Source of the DNA: Raoultibacter massiliensis
GTDB lineage: Bacteria > Actinomycetota > Coriobacteriia > Coriobacteriales > Eggerthellaceae
Direction of reading: 5' to 3'
Assembly: GCF_900199545.1 (NCBI RefSeq)
Contig: NZ_LT962670.1
Coordinates: forward strand, 417,009-481,008
DNA length: 64,000 nt
The notes beneath the pieces were generated by a model that did not search any database, was not told where the DNA came from, and saw only the letters and a list, made by a program, of their open reading frames with translations. Of the stretch, positions 36,634 through 44,711 are shown one piece after another; the stretch's first letter is position 1, and every line of letters begins with the position of its first letter. The position numbers and the translations under genes are program-made.

Positions 36634-37248
36634 ATGGAGCAGCCCGAAACCGTTGAATCGTATTTGAGGACCCTCGAATTCAAGAAGAAGAGCTTCGGCG
36701 GATGCGACGAAGAAGATGCCCTCGCGAAGGTTCATGAGGTTGCGGCGCTCTACCAAGCCGAGCTTGATCGGCTCGACCGGCGTGCGAAAGCGGCCGAGCA
36801 GCGCGCCGCCGATTACGAGCGCCGCCAGACCGAGGTTCGGCAGCTCATGACGGCTGCTCAAAACATGAAAGATGCCATGCTCGAAAAGGCCGGGGAAGAT
36901 TCGCGGCTGGCTGTTTCCAAAGCAGAGAGCGAAGCGCAGAAGATGATTGATCGCGCCGCTTCGGATGCCGAGGACATTCTTGCCAAGGCAACGGCCGATG
37001 CCATCGTGATCGTATCCGAGGCGCGGGATCAGGCTGAGGGCATGCGCATTCGGGCCGAACAGGAGGCCGAGGCGTCGCGGCGAGAGCTGCAGGAGACGAC
37101 GGCGGCGTTGCTTGAGGCCCAGATGCAGGTGAAGGCTGATGTCAAGCGCCACACCGATACGGCGTACGCGAAGGCCAAGGTTGCAAACGACAACCTGGGA
37201 AAGATCGTCGAAGCGCTCGCCGAATTGCGCGACAGCATCTCGTCGTAG
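36634..37248 (+). CDS. DivIVA-domain coiled-coil protein
   Basis: 204 residues, almost wholly coiled coil from residue 35 on (KVHEVAALYQAELDRLDRRA and onward). The N-terminal patch TLEFKKKSFGGCDEEDALAK resembles the DivIVA/GpsB lipid-binding start, with FKK..FGG and acidic residues leading into the coil. Such proteins mark curved membrane at poles and septa and recruit division or wall enzymes. It is much smaller than actinobacterial Wag31, and the role is unproven. Confidence 0.75.
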   Translation: MEQPETVESYLRTLEFKKKSFGGCDEEDALAKVHEVAALYQAELDRLDRRAKAAEQRAADYERRQTEVRQLMTAAQNMKDAMLEKAGEDSRLAVSKAESEAQKMIDRAASDAEDILAKATADAIVIVSEARDQAEGMRIRAEQEAEASRRELQETTAALLEAQMQVKADVKRHTDTAYAKAKVANDNLGKIVEALAELRDSISS

Positions 37249-37268
37249 CGATGGGAGCCGTTGGCCGC

Positions 37269-37355
37269 GCGCGGCTTTTGCGGTGGTGCGCCGCGATTTT
37301 CGCGACATGCGGATAGGCGGTGCACGGTTGCGCGGCTTTTGCGGTGGTGCGCCGC
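37269..37355. repeat. Pair of 26-base direct repeats
   Basis: An identical 26-base unit beginning GCGCGGCTTTTGCGGTGG occurs at 37269-37294 and 37330-37355 (period 61). Each copy contains short self-complementary GCGC/GCGGC parts. Confidence 0.85.
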
Positions 37356-37518
37356 TCGGCCGCATAGGCGGGCTCGGAGTGGCCTGTTCGGTGCGATTGC
37401 GTCGGCGGGTGCGGCTGTTGGCCTGCGCTGCGCGGTTTGCGGTGTCGCTGCATGCGTCGCCCGCTCGAAGCGCCTCGCGGAGCAAGGGAAGCTCTTCCTT
37501 AGCTAAAACGCCGCTCTG

Positions 37519-37674
37519 AATGGCGGTCAAGGCAAGCTTCTGTCGAGAATACGCGCCGTTTCGGGCGTTTCGGGGAGCGCCTTCGCGATTCGGGTTTTCG
37601 CGACCTGCGCAAACGTCGGCAAGAGAGCGATCCGGACGCGGCGAGGCCGACAGAAGCTTGCCTTGACCGCCATT
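37519..37674. repeat. 156-bp element bounded by perfect 27-bp inverted repeats
   Basis: The arm at 37519-37545 (starting AATGGCGGTCAAGGC) is the exact reverse complement of 37648-37674. They enclose 102 bases with no start codon or ribosome site of note. The perfect arm identity suggests recent origin: a miniature transposable element, a structured RNA, or a very long terminator stem. Confidence 0.8.
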
Positions 37675-37720
37675 TTTGGGCCTGTTTTCGATAGGGATGA
37701 TCTTATCGAATTATGAAAGG

Positions 37721-37760
37721 GTGCGATGGCGGTCGTCGGCAGCAGCAGATGCCATCGCAC
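37721..37760 (-). terminator. Hairpin, likely terminator of the holin-family gene
   Basis: A perfect 10-bp stem GTGCGATGGC / GCCATCGCAC around a 20-base loop. On the minus strand it is followed by CCTTTC. Confidence 0.45.
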
Positions 37761-37790
37761 CTCCCCCTCGTTTCGCGCTGAGGGACGTGA

Positions 37791-37806
37791 TGTTTCACGT
37801 GAAACA
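37791..37806. other. parS: parS chromosome-partition site (ParB-binding centromere)
   Basis: TGTTTCACGTGAAACA is an exact match to the 16-bp bacterial parS consensus TGTTNCACGTGAAACA. The palindrome extends to 20 bp (GATGTTTCACGTGAAACATC, 37789-37808). It is intergenic, between convergent genes. ParB loads here and spreads, and SMC is recruited. parS sites cluster near the replication origin, so this window is probably origin-proximal. Confidence 0.93.
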
Positions 37807-37855
37807 TCTGTTCGTGTTTCGTATTGGAAACAGGCGACGAAGCGGCGAGTGCGTG

Positions 37856-38230
37856 CTAGTCTTTGTTGCTGCCGAGAATGGCGTTGACGATCCCCGAGAC
37901 GATGCTGATGACGATGCTCGCCACGAAAGCGCTTCCGAATGTTGCGATCTCGATGCCCGATTGGAAGATGCCGTTCGCGAGCCAGGCGGCGATGTAGATC
38001 ATGAGCGTGTTGACCACAAGGTAGAAGATGCCCAGCGTGAGCACCGATATGGGCAGGCTCAGGATTTGCATGAGCGGCTTGATGCTTATATTGATAAGCG
38101 AGAGGATCAGCCCGAATATGGCGATGGAGACCCATGCCTCGTTGCCGCCGACCGTATCGATGCCGGGAACGAGCCAGACGGCGACGCCGACGGCGATGGC
38201 GGTGACAAGCCAGCGAATGATGAACCTCAT
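37856..38230 (-). CDS. Phage-holin-4-superfamily membrane protein (YvlD-like)
   Basis: 124 residues, four membrane helices, typical YvlD/DUF360 pattern: MRFIIRWLVTAIAVGVAVWL, then GLILSLINISIKPLMQILSLP (the conserved NxxxKP segment) and TLGIFYLVVNTLMIYIAAWL. Despite the family name, these are chromosomal membrane proteins of unclear function and not evidence for a prophage. Confidence 0.9.
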   Translation of the reverse strand: MRFIIRWLVTAIAVGVAVWLVPGIDTVGGNEAWVSIAIFGLILSLINISIKPLMQILSLPISVLTLGIFYLVVNTLMIYIAAWLANGIFQSGIEIATFGSAFVASIVISIVSGIVNAILGSNKD

Positions 38231-38355
38231 GGAGTCCTCCTAACGATGAATGCCCAGGATTATGGCATGCAGCACTCGGCAGCGGTGCGTTTGGTTTTCT
38301 AGCCGTTACTTCGCGCGATGACGCGCGCCCGCTCGCCGAGCCGGTCCGTTTGTGC

Positions 38356-38369
38356 CACAATAGCCGCTA
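38356..38369 (+). promoter_or_regulatory. Leaderless promoter of the RlmD-type gene
   Basis: -10 box CACAAT at 38356-38361, then exactly 7 bases to the ATG at 38369. There is no ribosome site, so transcription probably starts on or beside the ATG. Confidence 0.45.
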
Positions 38370-39781
38370 TGAATACAAAGAAGACATCACGCAAGCAAAC
38401 CGGGTCGGGGGGCAAGAAGCGCTCCCGCGCATCGGTGCAGCAAAACGGCGGCCCTGCGCAATCTCGATCGAAAGGCGCCTCGGCCAGGTCCCGCGTTGCA
38501 GCTGGAGCGCGGCCGCAGGTGGCAAAGGAAGCACCGGCTTGTCCCGTTGAAGACCGCTGCGGCGCATGCCAGCTCCTGCACGTTCCCTACGAGCGGCAGC
38601 TGGCAAAGAAGCAGGAAGCCATGGCCGAGCTGTTCGACGGCCTTGCCGTCGAATCCACCGTGATGCATCCCATCGCCGGCATGGGAGAGCCGTATCATTA
38701 CCGCAACAAGGTCGTTTCCCCCTATGCGCCCGGCAGGCGAATCAAGCCGAAAGCGGCAAAGGCGGCGAAAGGCGACAAGCGCGCCTCGACGCGCGAAGAC
38801 AAGCACGCGCCGACCCATGAGATACTCTGCGGCATGTACGCGGCGGGCACGCACCGCATCGTCCCCACCGATGCCTGCCTGATCGAAAACCGCACCGCGA
38901 AGAAGATCATCCTTGCCGTGCGCGACCTCATGCCTTCTTTCCGCATCGAGCCGTATCGCGAAGATGCGAACACGGGATTTCTACGCCACGCGATCGTTCG
39001 GGTGGGCCACACGAGCGGCGAGGTACTCGTGACGCTCGTGACGAACGGAAGGCAGTTCCCGGGCTCCAAAGCGCTGGTGCGCGAACTGGTCAAGCGATGC
39101 CCCGAGATAACCTCGATCGTGCAGAACGTGAACACGCGGCAAACCAACGTGATCCTCGGCACCGACGAGATTCGCCTGTACGGCCCCGGGTTCATTCTCG
39201 ACAAGCTGTGCGGCTTGAGCTTCCGCATATCATCTCAATCCTTCTACCAGGTGAACGCATCGCAAACCGAGGTGCTGTATCGCCGCGCCATCGAGCTCGC
39301 CCGCCTGACGGGTGACGAAACGGTGATCGACGCGTACTGCGGAACGGGTACGATCGGCCTTGTCGCCGCTTGCGGCGCAGAGCAGGGGAAGGGTGCCAAG
39401 CGGGTGATCGGCGTCGACGAAACCGTTTCAGCCATCCGCGATGCGCGCGCCAACGCCCAGCACAACGGCATCGAGAATGCCGAGTTCGTGGCGTGCGATG
39501 CGGGGATTTTCATGCGGGATCTTGCTGCGGAGGCAACCGAGCGGATCGATGTCGTTCTTATGGATCCGCCGCGGTCGGGCGCGACCGAAGACTTCCTCAA
39601 GGCGCTCGTTGCACTGAGCCCCCAGCGCGTCGTTTACATCTCCTGCAATCCCGAAACGCAAGCTCGCGATGTCGCCTATCTCGTCGAACGCGGATATGCG
39701 GTCGAAGCTGTTCGGCCCGTCGACATGTTTCCCCATACCGAGCATGTAGAGAATATCGTGGTATGCTGCAATAATACGTAA
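38369..39781 (+). CDS. rlmD: 23S rRNA (uracil-C5)-methyltransferase, RlmD/RumA family
   Basis: 470 residues from ATG 38369, with a basic disordered lead of about 45 residues. The [4Fe-4S] ligands follow the RumA pattern: C-x5-C-x2-C in CPVEDRCGACQLLH, plus a later Cys in TDACLIENR. SAM motif VIDAYCGTGTIGLVAACG, then VLMDPPRSGATEDFL, and the catalytic Cys in VYISCNPETQARD. It methylates uridines of 23S rRNA; exact site specificity (RlmD-like or RlmCD-like) is not determined. It is probably transcribed leaderless. Confidence 0.92.
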   Translation: MNTKKTSRKQTGSGGKKRSRASVQQNGGPAQSRSKGASARSRVAAGARPQVAKEAPACPVEDRCGACQLLHVPYERQLAKKQEAMAELFDGLAVESTVMHPIAGMGEPYHYRNKVVSPYAPGRRIKPKAAKAAKGDKRASTREDKHAPTHEILCGMYAAGTHRIVPTDACLIENRTAKKIILAVRDLMPSFRIEPYREDANTGFLRHAIVRVGHTSGEVLVTLVTNGRQFPGSKALVRELVKRCPEITSIVQNVNTRQTNVILGTDEIRLYGPGFILDKLCGLSFRISSQSFYQVNASQTEVLYRRAIELARLTGDETVIDAYCGTGTIGLVAACGAEQGKGAKRVIGVDETVSAIRDARANAQHNGIENAEFVACDAGIFMRDLAAEATERIDVVLMDPPRSGATEDFLKALVALSPQRVVYISCNPETQARDVAYLVERGYAVEAVRPVDMFPHTEHVENIVVCCNNT

Positions 39782-39820
39782 ACCACTTATATTTAATGGG
39801 CTTTGCGAAAGGCGCAGCAC

Positions 39821-42421
39821 ATGGCAGAAGGCAACAACGGGGCAGCCGCCCACGGCGGCGAGAAACGCTCCTCGCAGGCTGATGACGATAACCAGGCAAT
39901 CGAAGGATTCGTGCTCAACGCCGTCATGGACGGCATGAAATCCAACGTCTACATAACCGATCCGAAAAACGATCGCATTCTTTTCATGAACAGAACCATG
40001 AAGGAGGATTTCGGCCTCGAGCACCCTGAAGGCGAGGTGTGCTGGAAGATTCTGCAAAAAGGCCTGCGCGAGCGCTGCTCTTTCTGTCCGGTGACCGAGC
40101 TCATGAAGCGCGGGGCTCCTTCCGTCATCCAGTGGGAAGAGGAGAGCTGCGTTACCGGCCGGTCCTATCGCAACTACGACAGCCTGATCTCGTGGCTCGA
40201 TGGATCGCTCGTCCATCTGCAGCAATCGATCGACATGACCGAATGGAAAACGGCGAACCTCGACGAACTGACCGATATGATGACCCGCCGTGCGGGCAAG
40301 GAGGCGCTCCAATCGTCGCTCGAGACTGCGGCGAAGGGCAACCGGGTCATTTCAGTGTGCTTGTATGACATCAACCATCTCAAAGATGTGAACGATCGGT
40401 TCGGACACGCCGAAGGGGATCGTCTGATCCGCGTGATCACCCGAGCCGTGTCGAAGGTGTTCAAGAGGGGCGATTTCGGGTTCAGGTTGAGCGGCGACGA
40501 ATTCATCGCCGTGATAAACGCCGATGCCGTTGAAGCGAAGCGGCTCCTTGAATCGGTGCTCGCCGAGCTGTGCGGACTCTCGCGCACGCAGGCGTATCCC
40601 TACCAGGTGAGCTTCTGTTTCGGAATCGTCGAGGTCCTGCCTGGATCCGATCTGACTTTGGCAGAGGCGATCGCCCGTGCCGATCAGCGCATGTACGATC
40701 AAAAGCGCCGGTTCCATATAGAAGAAAGCGAGCGCAAGGCGCTTGCCGAGCAGCCGACGCCTTCGGATGTCGAGACGTTCGAATACAATGCCAACCGTTT
40801 GCTCGACGCTCTCGTGAAGAGCACTGACGATTACATCTACGTATGCAATATGAAGACCGGGATCTTCTGCTACCCTAAGGCGATGGTCGAAGAGTTCGAT
40901 CTTCCCGGCCAGGTTATCGAGAACGCCGCCGCTATCTGGGGTGCGAAGGTCCACGAAAACGACAAGCGGGTCTTCCTCGAATCGAATCAAGAGATTTCCG
41001 ACGGGCGGACGACCTCGCATTGCGTCGAATACCGCGCAATCAACCGCCGCGGCGAATGGGTATGGCTGCGCTGCCGCGGCCATCTTGTCCTCGATGCGCG
41101 TGGAGAACCCGAGCTGTTCGCCGGGATCATCACCAATCTGGGGAAGAAGGAGAAGATCGACCATCTGACCGGGCTGCTTTCGCGCTACGAGTACGAAGAG
41201 GCGGTCAACTGCCGTATCGACGATTATCCCGACCGTCCGTTCGGCGTCATGGAGCTGGGCATTGACGATCTGCGCCACATCAACGATCTGCACGACCGCA
41301 CGTTCGGCGACGAGGTCATACGCATCACGGCGCAGAAGATCCAATCGCTGCTTCCGCCGACCGCATCGGTATACCGCCTCGATGGCGACGAGTTCGGCGT
41401 TATCATCGACGAGGCAGACCACGAGGCGCTCCATCGGTTCTACGGCGTGATTGACGAGAGCTGCCAGAGCTTGCAGGAATTCGAGGGCAAGCGCTTCTAC
41501 TGCGCGCTTTCGGCAGGATGCGCCTGCTATCCCCGTGATGCCGATAACTACCTCGATCTCGCGAAGTACTCGGGTTATTCGCTCGAGTATGCAAAGGCGC
41601 ATGGCAAAAGGCGCTGCGTGTGCTTCTCTCCGGAAATACTCGGAGAGCGTGCGCGCGAGCTCAAGCTGGTCGAGCTGCTGAGGGCGAGCATCGAAAACGA
41701 TTTCGATGGCTTCAGCCTGTGCTATCAGCCCCAGATCGATACGAATTCGGGGACGGTCACGGGCGCCGAGGCGCTCGCCCGCTTCCAGTGCGAGGAGTTC
41801 GGAGCGGTGTCGCCCGTCGAGTTCATCCCGCTGCTTGAGAAAACCGGCCTGATCATCCCCATGGGGAAATGGGTGCTGTGGACCGCCGCGACCCAGTGCA
41901 AGAACTGGATGGCGATCGACGGCGATTTCGTGATGAGCGTCAACCTGTCGTATCGCCAGATCGACAGCGATTCGCTCGTCCCCTTCATCGAGGATACGCT
42001 TCAGGAGACGGGTCTTCCGGCGAAAAATCTCGTCATCGAGATGACCGAAAGTTATTTTGCCTCCGATGAGGATCCCGTGCGCACTGTGTTCGACCAGATC
42101 AGAAGCTTGGGCGTGCGCGTTGCCATGGACGATTTCGGGACGGGTTACTCGGCGCTCGGCATGTTGAAGAAGTCTCCGGCCGACATCGTGAAGATCGACC
42201 GCATGTTCGTGACCGATGTCCAGGCGAGCACCTTCGATGCGACGTTCATCAAGTTCGTCGTCGAGCTATGCCATGACGTCGGCATCGAAGTATGCCTCGA
42301 AGGCGTCGAAACCGACGGCGAGTATGCGGCGGTGAGCGCCATGGGTCTCGACTACATCCAGGGATTTCTGTTCGGACGCCCCTATCCGCCCGACGAGTTT
42401 CGCCGCCGATTCTTGCCGTAG
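39821..42421 (+). CDS. PAS-GGDEF-PAS-GGDEF-EAL c-di-GMP turnover protein
   Basis: 866 residues from ATG 39821 (GAAAGG upstream), 39 bases after rlmD. Domain order: PAS (about 35-150) with a Cys cluster C-x11-C-x2-C ending CSFCPVTEL; GGDEF 1 with SGDEF at 224-228; a second PAS (about 315-440); GGDEF 2 with DGDEF at 521-525; EAL from about 625. The EAL part keeps the EAL motif at 650-652, SVNLSYRQ, the DDFGTGYSAL metal/catalytic loop, KIDR and EGVET, so phosphodiesterase activity is likely. The two GGDEF domains depart from GGDEF at the first position; their cyclase activity is uncertain. No membrane helix is seen, so the sensor is cytosolic. Confidence 0.92.
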   Translation: MAEGNNGAAAHGGEKRSSQADDDNQAIEGFVLNAVMDGMKSNVYITDPKNDRILFMNRTMKEDFGLEHPEGEVCWKILQKGLRERCSFCPVTELMKRGAPSVIQWEEESCVTGRSYRNYDSLISWLDGSLVHLQQSIDMTEWKTANLDELTDMMTRRAGKEALQSSLETAAKGNRVISVCLYDINHLKDVNDRFGHAEGDRLIRVITRAVSKVFKRGDFGFRLSGDEFIAVINADAVEAKRLLESVLAELCGLSRTQAYPYQVSFCFGIVEVLPGSDLTLAEAIARADQRMYDQKRRFHIEESERKALAEQPTPSDVETFEYNANRLLDALVKSTDDYIYVCNMKTGIFCYPKAMVEEFDLPGQVIENAAAIWGAKVHENDKRVFLESNQEISDGRTTSHCVEYRAINRRGEWVWLRCRGHLVLDARGEPELFAGIITNLGKKEKIDHLTGLLSRYEYEEAVNCRIDDYPDRPFGVMELGIDDLRHINDLHDRTFGDEVIRITAQKIQSLLPPTASVYRLDGDEFGVIIDEADHEALHRFYGVIDESCQSLQEFEGKRFYCALSAGCACYPRDADNYLDLAKYSGYSLEYAKAHGKRRCVCFSPEILGERARELKLVELLRASIENDFDGFSLCYQPQIDTNSGTVTGAEALARFQCEEFGAVSPVEFIPLLEKTGLIIPMGKWVLWTAATQCKNWMAIDGDFVMSVNLSYRQIDSDSLVPFIEDTLQETGLPAKNLVIEMTESYFASDEDPVRTVFDQIRSLGVRVAMDDFGTGYSALGMLKKSPADIVKIDRMFVTDVQASTFDATFIKFVVELCHDVGIEVCLEGVETDGEYAAVSAMGLDYIQGFLFGRPYPPDEFRRRFLP

Positions 42422-42451
42422 AGCCGTCTTTCGATAGCCATCGGGCCGAAA

Positions 42452-42486
42452 GGGCCCGCCTGATCCGATCGGCGGGCCTGCTTGTT
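42452..42486 (+). terminator. Terminator of the GGDEF-EAL gene
   Basis: Stem GGCCCGCC / GGCGGGCC (42453-42460 and 42471-42478) with an inner GAT/ATC pairing, followed by TGCTTGTTT. Confidence 0.75.
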
Positions 42487-42524
42487 TCATGGGTTCACAG
42501 TGGTATGCGCATGCGGGCGTGCGG

Positions 42525-42530
42525 TACAAT
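42525..42530 (+). promoter_or_regulatory. -10 element of cysK
   Basis: TACAAT, followed by AAGG, exactly as before maf at 44698. Initiation near 42537 leaves a short leader containing ACAGGAG before ATG 42558. Confidence 0.4.
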
Positions 42531-42557
42531 AAGGGCTTCGATGAGACAGGAGCCCGC

Positions 42558-43502
42558 ATGGATGAACTATCGCACGCAATTGGCAAAACGCACCTGATCA
42601 AACTCAACAAGCTCTCGGATGAAGTCGGGGCATCCGTGTACGTGAAGTACGAGGCGGCCAATCCGGGCGCATCGGTAAAGGATCGCGCGGCCCTTTCGAT
42701 GCTCGATCGTGCCGAAGAGCGGGGAGAGATAGTTCCGGGCAAAACAGTGCTCGTCGAGCCGACGAGCGGCAATACGGGCATCGCCATCGCAATGCTTGGA
42801 GCGGCGCGCGGATACGAGGTCGTCTTAACCATGCCCGAATCGATGAGTCGCGAGCGCAGGGCGCTTTTGGCCGCATACGGTGCGACGCTTGTGCTGACGC
42901 CCGCCGCTGCTGGCATGGCGGGGGCGGTTGCCCGTGCAGACGAGATCGTTGCGGAGAACCCGAACGCATGGGTGGTCGGGCAGTTCACGAATCCCGACAA
43001 CCCGCGTGCGCACGAAGAGCATACCGGTCCCGAAATCGAGCACGACCTCGGGGCGGCTCCCGATTTCATCGTGGCGGGGGCGGGCACGGGGGGAACGATT
43101 TCGGGTCTTGCCCATTATTTCCTTTCGCGCAACGCGCAAACGCGCTGCTATGCGGTCGAACCAGCCGAAAGCCCGCTCATATCGCAAAGCATGCATGGCG
43201 ATCCCATCGAGCCTGCCGCCCACGGAATACAGGGCATCGGGGCGAACTTCATCCCCGCAACGCTTGACATCGCGGCTCTCGATGGCGCCTTGGGCGTTTC
43301 CACCGAAGACGCTATCGGGCAGGCGCGCTGGCTTGCCGTCGAAGAAGGTCTTCTCGTCGGTATTTCGTCGGGGGCCAACATCGCAGGAGTCCGCAAGCTT
43401 GCGGCCGAGCACCCCGAGGCGGCGGGATCGACCATCGTCACGATTGCGGTCGATACGGGCGAACGCTACATCTCGACGCCGCTTTTCGACGGAATCGGGT
43501 AG
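42558..43502 (+). CDS. cysK: Cysteine synthase (O-acetylserine sulfhydrylase)
   Basis: 314 residues, standard CysK length. The PLP lysine is in NPGASVKDRAAL, the substrate loop is EPTSGNTGIAIAM, the glycine-rich phosphate cradle is GAGTGGTISGLA, and SSGANIAGV lies near the C-terminus. It makes cysteine from O-acetylserine and sulfide in the cytosol, giving sulfur for the many Fe-S enzymes. Followed 67 bases later by tilS. Confidence 0.94.
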   Translation: MDELSHAIGKTHLIKLNKLSDEVGASVYVKYEAANPGASVKDRAALSMLDRAEERGEIVPGKTVLVEPTSGNTGIAIAMLGAARGYEVVLTMPESMSRERRALLAAYGATLVLTPAAAGMAGAVARADEIVAENPNAWVVGQFTNPDNPRAHEEHTGPEIEHDLGAAPDFIVAGAGTGGTISGLAHYFLSRNAQTRCYAVEPAESPLISQSMHGDPIEPAAHGIQGIGANFIPATLDIAALDGALGVSTEDAIGQARWLAVEEGLLVGISSGANIAGVRKLAAEHPEAAGSTIVTIAVDTGERYISTPLFDGIG

Positions 43503-43569
43503 CGCCGTCGAGTGCCGTGCGCCGGGCGGGATCGGGCGGGAACCAGTGGGAAATCGAAAGGAAGGGCAT

Positions 43570-44688
43570 ATGGGATACGCCGAGGATATTTTCGAGCAGG
43601 CGAAGCGAACGATCGCCGAACATGAGCTTGCATCGGGTGATACGCCGGTGCTGCTCATGGTTTCAGGCGGCTCCGATTCGACGGCGCTCGCCTACCTTGC
43701 CCGCGATTTGCGCGACGCAGGGGAGGTTGGGCCGATCGCCATGCTGCACGTGAATCATCAGCTGCGAGGCGATGATGCCGACAAGGACCAGGCGTTCGTC
43801 GAAAAGCTTGCCGAGCTGCTCGACATACCGTTGTTTTCCTGCGAGATCGATATCGCAGGCGAGGCGCGCAGAACCGGCGAGAACGTCGAGGCGGTGGCGC
43901 GCCACGAACGCTATCTTGCGGCGAACGAAGCGCTTGAAAGCCTGTGTCTGCACGGGGCAGCGCCCCTATCGGATGGACGCATATTCACGGCGCACACGCA
44001 GGATGATCGCGTGGAGAACTTCTACATGCGCTCGATCGTGGGCACGGGTCCGGGCGGCTTTCGCTCCATGCTGTACCGCAACGGCCCCATCGTTCGGCCG
44101 CTCATGGATGCAAGCCGTGCCGATCTGCGCGCCTACCTGGAAGAGCGGGCGGAATCGGGCCTTCCGACGCTGCGTGACGAATCGGGCGACCTGTGGCGCG
44201 AGGATGCGACGAACGCCCATACCGACCGGTTCCGTGCGTTCGTGCGACACGAGATCGTCGCGCGCGCCAAAAAGCGCAATCCTCAGCTTCTCGATACGCT
44301 TTGCAGGACCATGAACCTGATCGCCGATGAAGACGATATGCTCGATGAGCAGGCGGCGAAGATCGTCGAGCGCCAGGTGGCGTGGTTGGAAACCGACGAG
44401 GCCCTCGGCACCGACCATTCGGCGGGCTGTGTTCTTTCGCCCGAATTCGGCTGCGAGCCCGTGCCCTTGCAGCGGCGCGCTTGCATGGAAGTGCTTCAGC
44501 TCATGCTCGGCGCCGACGCCCGTGTGGAAACCGCGTCGGTCGAAAGCGTGCTCGCCGGCTTTGCCGAAGGCGCGCCCATCGGGGGTTACACGAACAACAT
44601 CCAGGGCGATCTTGCCGTGAGCGCCAACAAGCGCGGCGTACGCATCGAGCCGATGGCCGCCTATCGAGCCCGCCGCAAGAAAGCGTAA
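43570..44688 (+). CDS. tilS: tRNA(Ile)-lysidine synthetase
   Basis: 372 residues from ATG 43570 (GGAAGGG upstream). The PP-loop is MVSGGSDSTALAYLA; the family's HVNHQLRGDDAD and HTQDDRVENFYMR motifs follow. An N-type ATPase domain and a helical tRNA-binding domain fit the length, but the large C-terminal domains of E. coli TilS are absent or reduced, as in many Gram-positive lineages. It modifies the wobble cytidine of tRNA-Ile(CAU), an essential step. The order tilS-(maf)-hpt-ftsH is a common Gram-positive arrangement. Confidence 0.93.
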   Translation: MGYAEDIFEQAKRTIAEHELASGDTPVLLMVSGGSDSTALAYLARDLRDAGEVGPIAMLHVNHQLRGDDADKDQAFVEKLAELLDIPLFSCEIDIAGEARRTGENVEAVARHERYLAANEALESLCLHGAAPLSDGRIFTAHTQDDRVENFYMRSIVGTGPGGFRSMLYRNGPIVRPLMDASRADLRAYLEERAESGLPTLRDESGDLWREDATNAHTDRFRAFVRHEIVARAKKRNPQLLDTLCRTMNLIADEDDMLDEQAAKIVERQVAWLETDEALGTDHSAGCVLSPEFGCEPVPLQRRACMEVLQLMLGADARVETASVESVLAGFAEGAPIGGYTNNIQGDLAVSANKRGVRIEPMAAYRARRKKA

Positions 44689-44697
44689 GGGTTGCGC

Positions 44698-44711
44698 TAC
44701 AATAAGGCCTA
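44698..44711 (+). promoter_or_regulatory. Leaderless promoter of the maf gene
   Basis: TACAAT at 44698-44703, then 7 bases to ATG 44711, and no ribosome site. It sits in the 22-base gap after tilS. Confidence 0.5.

Larger units (their letters stand above)
37249..37855. other. 607-base convergent intergenic region with repeats and parS
   Basis: No credible gene. From left to right it holds two 26-base direct repeats, a 27-bp inverted-repeat element (37519-37674), small hairpins at 37689-37708 and 37721-37760, and a perfect parS palindrome. It lies between the ends of the DivIVA-like gene (+) and the holin-family gene (-). Confidence 0.7.

Noticed and set aside
37249..37400. Possible CRISPR-like array
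   Set aside because: Only two repeat copies with a 35-base gap, no further units and no cas genes.
35410..37530. 706-codon minus-strand frame across the alcohol dehydrogenase and DivIVA-like genes
   Set aside because: Antisense shadow; it also runs through two unrelated genes and a repeat region.
37856..38230. Prophage evidence from a holin-family protein
   Set aside because: YvlD-type proteins are ordinary chromosomal membrane proteins; no other phage gene is present.
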